Shown here: positions 55,846 through 64,000 of the stretch, piece by piece
Numbering within the stretch: the first letter of the stretch is position 1
How the letters are laid out: each line of letters opens with the position of its first letter
NCBI GenBank assembly: GCA_012932295.1
Contig: JAAONU010000018.1
Coordinates: 6,318,206 to 6,382,205, forward strand
DNA from: Cyclina sinensis
Taxonomy: Eukaryota; Mollusca; Bivalvia; Venerida; Veneridae
Direction: 5' to 3'
DNA length: 64,000 bases
Program-made: the position numbers and the translations under genes
Notes under the pieces: model-generated
Told to the model about the DNA's origin: nothing
Databases searched by the model: none
Seen by the model: the letters and a program-made list of their open reading frames with translations, nothing else

Positions 55846-58787
55846 TTGCGCCGCAATGCGACGAAAAACAGGTTTACAATGACCAAGTATTGATGTGACA
55901 GGAATGAGGAAGAAATATGGCACTGAAGTAAAAATGATGCTGTTATTTTGGTACCAACACAGAAAGTTGGTTTCTATAGTTCAAAATAACAAGAGGGCCA
56001 TCATGGCCCTGTATGGCTCACCTGAGTATGACTGCTTTTAACAAAGTTGCTATGGACCTGGTTAATTGACCCCAGATGACCCATATTCGAACTTGACCTA
56101 GAAATTATTGAAACAATCTCTTTGACAAATTTCAAGGTTTTTTGTACTGAAAATGTTACCTCTAGAGTGTTAACAATGTTTTTCCATATTTGGGCTCTAT
56201 GACCTAGTTTTTTAACCTAGATGTCCCATATTAAAACTTGAGCTAGAAATTATCGAAGCAATCTCTCTGACAAATTTCCAGGATATTTGGACTGAAAAAG
56301 TAGCCTCTAGAGTGTTAACAAGGTTTTTCAATATAGGCTCTGTGACCTAGTTTTTGACCCCAGATAACCCATATCCAAACTTGAGCTACAAATCATCAAA
56401 AAAACTTTTCTGAGAAATTTCCAGGACATTTGGACCGAAAATGTAGACTCTAGAGTTTTTACAAAGTTTTGCGATATTTGGGCTCTGTGACCTAGTTTTC
56501 GACTCCAGATGACCCATTTTAAACCTTGAGCTAGAAACCACAGAATTAAGCTTTCTGACAAATTTGCAGGTTATTTGGAATTAAAATGTTACCTCTAGAG
56601 AGTTAACAAGGTTTTTCCATATTTGGGCTCTGTGACCTAGTTTTTGACCCAAGATGACCCATACTCCAACTTGAACTAGAATATATAAAAAAAACCTGTC
56701 TGAAAAATTTCCAGGATATTTGGACTGAAAATGTAACCTCTGGAGTGTTAAAAAGCTTTTAACATATTTGGGCTCCATGACCTAGTTTTTGGACCCAGAT
56801 GACCCATATCCAAATTTGAGCTAGAAATCATGGAAACAACCTTTCTGACAAATTTCAAGGACATTTGGACTAAAAATGTAACCTCTAGAGCATAAAAAAG
56901 ATTTTTCTACTTTCGGGCTCTGTGACCTAATTTTTGACCCCAGAAAACCTATATTCATAACTGAGCTAGAAATCATCGATAGAACCTTTCTGACAAATTT
57001 CCAGGTTATTTGGACTGAAAATGTTACCTTTAGAATGTTAACAAGGTTTTTCCATATTTGGACTCTGTGACCTAGTTTGTGACCCCAGATAACCCATATT
57101 CGAACTTGATCTAGAAATCCTCAAGGCAACCTTTCTGACAAATTTCCAGACTATTTGGGCTGAAAATGTAACCTCTAGAGTGTTAACAAGATTTTTCTAT
57201 TTTTGGGCTCTGTGACCTAGTTTTTGAACCCAGATGACCCATATTCAAACCTGAGCTAGAAATCATAGAAACAAACTTCCTGGCAAATTACCGGATTATT
57301 TGGTCTAAAAATATTACCTCTAGAGTGTTAATAAGGTTTTTCAATATATGGGCTCTGTGACCTAGTTTTTGACCCCAGATGACCCATACTCCAACTGGAG
57401 CTAGAAATCGTCAAAGCAACCTACGTGACAGGTGAGCTAAAAATAAATCAGATACCTGAGTAGCAATGCCAAGCTGTATTTTCATGTAAGCTACACACAT
57501 GCCAAGTTGAGTATCAATAGGTCAAAGTGTAATGAAGTTATTGAGTAGAAGCTGAAAATTCTATTGTAAGCAAGTGACCTTGACCTTGCTCCAAGATATC
57601 TAAGTAGCAATCCCAAGCTGCATCTTAATATAAGCTACCCACACAGCAAGTTTAGTGTCAACAGGTCAACGCAAACTCAAGTTATTACTTGAAAACTGAA
57701 TTTCTTCTTTAAAGCAACAGTGACCTTGACCTTGTTCACAGACATCTGGGTAGCAATGCCAAGTTGCATCTTGATATCAGCTACCCAAATATTAAATTTC
57801 GTGTCAATAGGTCTAAGCAAACTCAAGGTATTATGCGGAGACTGAATTTCTATTTTAAGCAACAATGACATTTACCCTGATCACAGACATCTGGGTAGCA
57901 ATCCCGAGTAGCGTATTGAAATAAGCAACCCACACACCAAATTTGCTGTCAAGAGGTCACAGCTAACTCAAGTTATTATGTGGAAACTGAATTTCTATTT
58001 TTAGCAACAGTGTCCTTGACCTTGATCACAGACACCTGGGTAGCAATCCCAAGCTGCCTCTTGATATAAGCTGCCCATACACAAAGTTTGGGGTCAATAT
58101 GCCAAAGAAAACTCAAGTAATTGAGGGGAAACTGAATTTCTATTTTTAGCAACAGTGTCCTTGACCTTGATCACAGACACCTGGGTAGCAATCCCAAGCT
58201 GCCTCTTGATATAAGCTACCCATACACCAAGCTTTGTGTCAATAGGCCAAAGCAAACTCAAATATTTGAGCTGAAACTGAATTTCTATTTTTAGCAACAG
58301 TGACCTTGACCACAGACACCTGGGTAGCAATCCCAAGCTGCCTCTTAATATAAGCTACCCATACACCAAGTTAAGTGTCAATAGACCAAAGGAAACTCAA
58401 GTTACTGAGCAGAAACTGAATTTCTATTTTTATCAACAGTGACCTTGACCTTGATCACAGACACCTGGGTAGCAATGCCAAGCTGCCCCTTGATATAAGC
58501 TACCCACATACCAAGTTTGGGGTCAATAGGCCAAAGCAAACTCAAGTTATTGAGCAGAAACTGAAATTCTATTTTAAGCAACATTGACCTTGACCTTGAT
58601 CACAGACACCTGGGTAGCATTCCCAAGCTGCCTCTTGATATAAGCTACCCATATACCATGTTTGGGGTCAATAGGCCAAAGCAAACTCAAGTTATTGAGC
58701 GGAAACCAAAAGTTGAAGCTTGCCCGCCCAAAGCACGCCCGCCGACTTCAGCATTACAATAACCAGTTTTCGTTGAAAACCTGGTTA
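55846..58787 (+). mobile_element. Tandem-core element, family D, copy 2, with nested family B
   Basis: Left end 'gcgccgcaatgcgacgaaaa ... aagtattgatgtgacagga' (55850-) matches 14335. Family B is inserted at 55989-57443, after which the D sequence resumes ('agatacctgagtagcaatgc') with eight to nine ~144-bp units. The right terminus at ~58762-58787 is a GTTTTC/GAAAAC hairpin, complementary to the left-end hairpin. Confidence 0.75.
55989..57443 (-). mobile_element. Tandem-core element, family B, copy 2 (nested in family D)
   Basis: It is the inverse of the element at 27831: it begins ACAAGAGGGCCATCATGGCC, has about nine ~145-bp units with 'gggctctgtgacctagtttt', and ends ACGTGACAGGTGAGCTAAAA. 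The D-family flanks on both sides show it landed inside an existing element, giving the relative order of insertion. The GTCC simple repeat of copy 1 is missing. Confidence 0.8.
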
Positions 58788-59395
58788 AAAACAATTTATT
58801 CTATGAGTAGAAACTAAAATGTAATCTAAGTGATTGAGAAGTAACCTTGTTACTTAAAGAAACGAAAATGTATACAGCAATTGTAAATAAACAAACATGT
58901 TTATAATGGAATGATATACCAGTACATATCCAATTTGGATAACTTGAAATTCTTTCAGGAGACCTGTGTCACTATTTGTGGTGAAAAATAAATACACATT
59001 CCCTAATACAGAAAATAGAGGGTATAACTGAAAAACAAAGTACTATGAAATCTAAGAACTGTTTCACAAGATCTGTTTCTGACCTTTACCCGCAAATTGT
59101 GATAGTGTCAGATATACATCTTTATGCTCAATCAAAACAAAATTCATTTCTCTAAAAAGTAATCTGAATTTTGCTCGACTAAACCAGTATCTTCTTGTTT
59201 CAAGAGAAATAAAAATTCAAATTCAAGCTAGTGTCTTTGGACTGAATAAGTTCTCATACACAAAAGAGTGATTGTATTAATGCTTAGTTTATGTTTAACA
59301 TGTATCAACAAAACAGTCAGGAAAATAATGCTTTTTACATAAAACTGGGTAAGGACGAGTTTAAAATTTTGTTTGACCTCTATAAGACCTACAGA

Positions 59396-59887
59396 AATAG
59401 AGAATAATAGGTTAGTGTCTTAATATGAGAAAATTTATCTGGTAAGGCGTAGGAATTTATCGGGTGAGCCAAATAAATTCCGCAGCCGAGCCGGATAAAC
59501 TTTCTCAATTAAGACACTAACCTATTATTCTATTTATCCTGTCACATCTGGCATTTAGAATAATTTACTTGATATTGAAAATCTGTCTTTAAAGTGTTTC
59601 AAGTTAGGATAATGTCAAGGTTATCCGCCAGGTGTACATATACACAAAAAATAGTTCCAACGTTTCGATAATTTTATTTCCTTAAATGATCACTATATTG
59701 TAAGATCTAGATATTGAAATATTTAGTTTTTATTCAAGTAGTCTCTGTTTGTAAGAACAACAATTTTATCACTTCCTTCTGATTTTAAACACAAAAGTAG
59801 TCCATGACGTATCATGTGCCGTATAAAGCAAAATTTATACGACCCCCCTTTATCGGGTCGGATATGAAATAATTGACAGGATAAATA
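59396..59887. repeat. Long palindrome and nested inverted repeats (MITE-like)
   Basis: Arms 59396-59439 and 59493-59534 pair over ~38 bp (ataataggttagtgtcttaa against its complement). The ~50-bp loop contains a further GGAATTTAT/ATAAATTCC pair. A second inverted pair, TTTATCCTGTCA (59532-59543) and TGACAGGATAAA (59874-59885), encloses the following ~340 bp. No coding content was seen. Confidence 0.6.
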
Positions 59888-60037
59888 AAAGTATATTGTA
59901 CGGTACTGATGTTCTTAATTCTTTATATTTTCATATTGAAAAAACATTTATACTATTATCACCTGTAAATCCAAAAATTTTTATTCTTCAAAAAGGTAAA
60001 CCTAGATAAATGAATACTTCCTTGAGCTAAGGAATCA

Positions 60038-60043
60038 TTTATT
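60038..60043 (-). terminator. PLA2G15: Polyadenylation signal of the PLA2G15 gene
   Basis: AATAAA on the minus strand lies ~87 nt after the stop codon at 60130-60132, a reasonable distance for a short 3' UTR. Confidence 0.4.
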
Positions 60044-60129
60044 TTGGAAGGCTATATCATTTAAAATAATTCTTTTCATGAAACAGTTTTGTTCACCAAA
60101 GGTTACCACAATGATGAACATTAGTGCAA

Positions 60130-62830
60130 CTATCTTTGAGAAACTAGTATTTTTTCTATGTAAGCAATCACATCTTTCCGGTTTAAAATCTGCATGTGTT
60201 CTGCGGCATCAAAGGTCTGATGATACACAGGCTGTTTTTGTTGCTTCCGGAATCGCAGACATCCCAGCAGGCTTCGAATGTTGACCGTACCATCACCATC
60301 ATCGGGTATGGTTTTTGGATAGCCATCCTCCCATGTCTTGTTAGTGTACACAAACATGCCAGGCGTCGAAACATTGACACCATGCAGACAGTGCATCTCC
60401 ACTCCCGGGGCTGTCAGAGGGTTAATTAACTTGTGTGTGTCCTCCCACATCATGTAACCTAGAAAAGCAACCAAGTTTAAGAAACATCTTAATTTGTGAT
60501 ATTTGCAGAAGTTACTAGTTATAAGTAAACAGGTGTTCAAATGTTTTATGAGACTGTTTTGACCCATTTAAACAAAAGCACAGTCTTGCCTTATGAAAGT
60601 CTAAGAAATAATGAAATCTTATATGATTTAAACATATAATTATGTTTAATATTGAAATGCATGATACATATTTACTTATTGTGTATTACCAATAGAAAAT
60701 AAAGTATACAAGACCACAATGAAAACAGTTTAACACAGATTATCTCAACAACAATGAGTAAACAACATTTTTATTGCTGTTCTTACCAGTTTCATAGTCA
60801 ATGTCCTTGAAAAGCTGCTTGTAATCTTTCACAGTATAATTTCTTCCAGGGGCCACAACAAGGACCTCATCTTGACCCCAAAATTCATTGGAGGGCATCA
60901 GCCATGCTGTGCTAGGCATACTCCTCTGTTCTCGTCGAACATTTATTGACTTTACAATTGGTACATTCAAATTGTCACCTACATTGACAAAATCTTTAGT
61001 TATACATATTGTCAAAGCTACAACCAGGTTGTAACAGACATTGTATTTTTGATGATGGAAAAAAGTGACCAATTTTACACAACTTAAGTTGGTGTGGGAT
61101 ATGCTACATAACTCAGAAAATAAAATCAATGTTTTATTCCATTACAAATTTACGTTGTGGATAATGATATTAAAAAATCTAGGGGAAAAGTATTTTTGCT
61201 AGACTTCATGGCAACTCATGACCTGGTTAATAGTTTCTACAGTATTTCTACTGGCTTTATAAAGGAACAACTAACACTTGATTTCAAAGTAGGGGTAAAA
61301 TAAGTCCATGATTTGGTGCCAACATATTGGACAATCAACACAGAGGTTACAAATTCATTCCCCAACTACTTCAAAGATTAGCAATGTCCAATAAAATGAG
61401 ACGTTACACTAAGCTCCAATGTATAAGTAATTTCAACTAAACATGAACAAAAAATTGGTTGTGCCTTTAGAACTGAGATGATTATTTATATCTTGAACCA
61501 TTCCCAAAAGCCATTTTTAATCTTATGGGGCACTGGCCAATATAATGAGCATCAAGTTCTAATAATATAAAAACTAAAATTGATAAAAGATACAAGGTAC
61601 AGAATGACAACTCACCTGAGATCATAAGCCTAATAGGCTTTGCTGCCCCACCCCATACACCAGCCAGGGATATAAAACTCTTGATAAATTTATCCTTCCA
61701 AGACTTGGTCATGTGATTTAAGAGGTAAAGTGTAACTGGGTTTCCCATGCTGTGCCCTAGCAAAACCACTTTGTTGTTGTTGTTCTTGTAATATGTCTCC
61801 TCTATAAGGGACTTCAAATTGTTGAGGAATTCATGCAATTCATCTAAAAATATGAAAGTACAATATTTTAATGCTATGATTCATAGTAATTACATCTGCC
61901 TGAAGGCACTGAAATCATTATGATCTTTTATCAAAACTGAAGAAATGGGTAAGATAATGTTTTCAAGAGCTTTTCTATAAGCAAACTAGGTTGCATCCTT
62001 CCAATTTACCATTATGATAAACATTTGGATGACAACCATATAACATAACTTACACATAACTTATTACTGGGGTCACTCAATTCAGAACCCATACAGACTG
62101 GGATGATTAATGCTAGGCAATATGAATTTAGTTTTGTTACACCTACACTCTAAATAAATCATTATATAAACATATGTAGGAGAGGTATAATGTGGCACTT
62201 CTCCCTTGCCTATCAGCCGGCTTTTATGGCGATGTGGTAGAGTGTTTCCTTAGTAAGTTCAAATCAAGCTTGGGGCGAGTGGATTTTTCTGGGTTACACA
62301 TAATTATATATAAAAGGTTAAGGAGTTCAAAGATTGGTGTAAGACCACTAAATTTCAAGCAGCGTTTTTGATCAACTGTTAGTGGTCATTAAGTGAATCA
62401 GCAGCATTATTTACAGAAATAACAGGAAATGCACAAGTATAGTTATAAATTCTAGTGTGAACATATTTTGGGTCATCAGCTGCACATACAGTAAAAACTA
62501 ACAAGGTGCTAGGAAAGTAAATTCCTTAGTACATTTAAATACAAAGATTCTTTATTTGCTTAATTACTTGGTGCCTTCCTAAAGTCATATGGAGCCTTGA
62601 TTACTTACCTGGTGCCTTCCTAAAGTCATATGGAGCCTTGATTACTTACCTGGTGCCTTCCTAAAGTCATATGGAGCCTTGATTACTTACTTGGTGCCTT
62701 CCTAAAGTCATATGGAGCCTTGATTACTTACTTGGTGCCTTCCTAAAGTCATATGGAGCTCCCCTCAATGTCATGTTTCTAACATACCCCCACTTGTACA
62801 TTGCACTGGCTATGTTGTGGAAATAGGTTG
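60130..62830 (-). CDS. PLA2G15: Lysosomal phospholipase A2 group XV / LCAT family, C-terminal exons
   Basis: Four exons on the minus strand with matching phases: 62732-62830, 61616-61843, 60787-60978 and 60130-60458 (stop TAG). The 5' part, including the signal peptide and lid, lies beyond 64000 or in unread sequence. Readable family signatures are WGYVRNMTLRGAPYDFR, KVVLLGHSMGNPVTLYLLNH (nucleophile Ser in GHSMGN), FISLAGVWGGAAKPIR, TAWLMPSNEFWG, NYTVKDYKQLFKDI, MHCLHGVNVSTPGMF, DDGDGTVNIRS (catalytic Asp) and AAEHMQIL (catalytic His). All three catalytic residues are thus present. Several N-x-S/T sites (NMT, NYT, NVS, NKT) fit a glycosylated lumenal enzyme. The family hydrolyses and transacylates phospholipids in acidic lysosomes; PLA2G15 is preferred over LCAT from the overall pattern. 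About 280 residues are covered. Confidence 0.9.
62176..62300 (+). repeat. Third copy of the tRNA-like repeat, in a PLA2G15 intron
   Basis: 'aggagaggtataatgtggca', 'cttgcctatcagccggcttt' and 'atggcgatgtggtagagtgt' match 24145-24290 and 24385-24530. The B-box-like part is partly lost. It sits in the intron between exons 61616-61843 and 62732-62830. Confidence 0.55.
62562..62760 (-). repeat. PLA2G15: 41-bp minisatellite made of the exon 3' end plus splice donor
   Basis: Five head-to-tail copies at exact 41-bp spacing (GG at 62570, 62611, 62652, 62693, 62734) each contain the exon end (CTCCATATGACTTTAGGAAG..CACCA) and a gtaagt-type donor. The copy nearest the exon supplies the real donor (CACCAA|gtaagt, 62732/62731), which keeps the frame. 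Reading into the next copy gives AGT AAG TAA, a stop. Two inner copies have CACCAG|gtaagt, a stronger donor. Confidence 0.85.
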
Positions 62831-64000
62831 CTGAAATAAATAAATATAATTCTATAAAATTGTGGCTTACTTTTTTCATATTCTTATACTGATACAAACT
62901 ATGGTATAATTTTCTTTCAGCAGCCATCTACAATGCCAAAGTTGACAAGAGATTAATATAAACTGCAGTCTATTCATTTTAAATTGAAGGGTAACATTTT
63001 ATGCTGTCTTTTTTTATACCAAAAATATATCAAAAGATCTGAATGACATTATCTGCAGTACAATAGTAAATTATTTTGACCCCCAGTGTATGTATTATTT
63101 CTCTGTTTTTTAAAATCTATACCTTAAGTTTAGTATCAGATCTTTGACCCTATTTTTAAATAATATTTTGTCTTTTGCAAGTTTGTCTGTATATATCTCC
63201 TAAGCATACTATTTATCAAGAGGGTAATTTGTCTTTCCCTTGAAAAAATATCTGTCACATTACTCAGTCTCGTATAACTCATTTTCACTTATATAACACT
63301 GAAATAATTATTTCTTTTGATCTTTGAACTATAAACATTCACTGAAGCTTAACTTCCTTGTTCAATTAGACGAGGAAATATTGTATTAATAGCATTGTTT
63401 ACAATATTGATCAGAACATGAACTTGACAGTAAACAACTTGAGATTCAAGAGTTTAGGAGGCATTCATACTTACAACAATAATTGTTATACACTGATGAA
63501 CCAGTTGATATCAAATTTGATTTTAAATGACTGTAACAACACCACCTGCTCTTTCCCTCTAAAAAGAGCACATTGGTGGTCTACTGCTTATATACTTGAC
63601 TGCCGTATTTTGCCATATATAACGCGTGATCATGTATAACACACACAGATTTTTCGAGTTCGTTTGAGCAAAAAACACTTTGTCGGGTACATACCGCACT
63701 AACAAAAATCTTGCCCGCACACCTCTGATTTTTGCGGGAAAATCTGCAAGCAGGTTAACCTGAGACAAAGTGAGACTATTTGATATGATGTAATTTCTTT
63801 CTGATAAATTGGTTGGTCCTAAAAAGAACTGTCGTATCTCTGCATGCGAATGTCTCTACTTGTTTCACTCAATTTATTAGCATAGCATTCTAATTTCAAA
63901 CGTGTCAACACCTTTTCAAAATTCTCAACATCTTCTCAAATATCTCAACATAAACTGACAGTAATTGACAAACAAAAGAAAAATCAGTCAACCTTAATCG
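62831..64000. other. PLA2G15 upstream intron or flank, nothing firm
   Basis: No further PLA2G15 exon was recognised. Around 63600-63780 the text 'cgtattttgccatatataacgcgtgatcat' and 'tcttgcccgcacacctctga' looks like the end of a DNA-transposon-derived repeat (pogo/mariner-like 'tataacgcg' type), at low confidence. Confidence 0.35.

Overview
The window is eukaryotic nuclear DNA: AT-rich, with short exons, long introns, clear GT/AG splice sites and about a third of its length in dispersed repeats. Several repeats have a core of tandem ~145-166 bp units, a GTCC/GGAC-type simple repeat near one end and hairpin termini. That layout matches what is known of bivalve 'pearl' elements (non-autonomous Helitron/Helentron-like). 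With the gene set this suggests a bivalve mollusc, perhaps a heterodont clam; the species is inference.

Three host genes are visible. (1) Minus strand, 211-8885, 3' end beyond the left edge: eight coding exons with matching phases join into at least 1,724 codons. They encode an N-terminal FHA domain (TCF19-like layout), a ~1,400-residue acidic disordered region in one 4.3 kb exon, and then the start of a dynamin-like GTPase of the nuclear GTPase SLIP-GC (NUGGC) type. The FHA-linker-GTPase architecture is the most unusual gene-level observation here. (2) Plus strand, 34627-49020: a complete 11-exon AKTIP (Fused Toes/FTS) orthologue, 321 codons plus stop, a catalytically dead ubiquitin-E2 variant of the FTS-Hook-FHIP dynein adaptor. 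A further ATG-plus-donor exon lies in one of its introns. (3) Minus strand, 60130-62830, 5' end beyond the right edge: the C-terminal four exons of a lysosomal phospholipase A2 (PLA2G15/LCAT family) with the Ser, Asp and His of the triad present. A 41-bp minisatellite has copied one of its splice donors five times.

Between the genes, 9-34 kb and 49-60 kb are repeat-dominated. They hold an 812-bp hAT element with an intact 8-bp target duplication that encodes only a BED zinc-finger exon, at least five families of tandem-core elements (some nested), several tRNA-derived SINEs (one with a 15-bp target duplication), two palindromic MITEs (one piggyBac-like with TTAA), two decayed LINE reverse-transcriptase fragments and a ~320-bp local duplication. 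No rRNA, functional tRNA gene or CRISPR array was seen. All coding calls are read from sequence and splice consensus without alignment or expression data.
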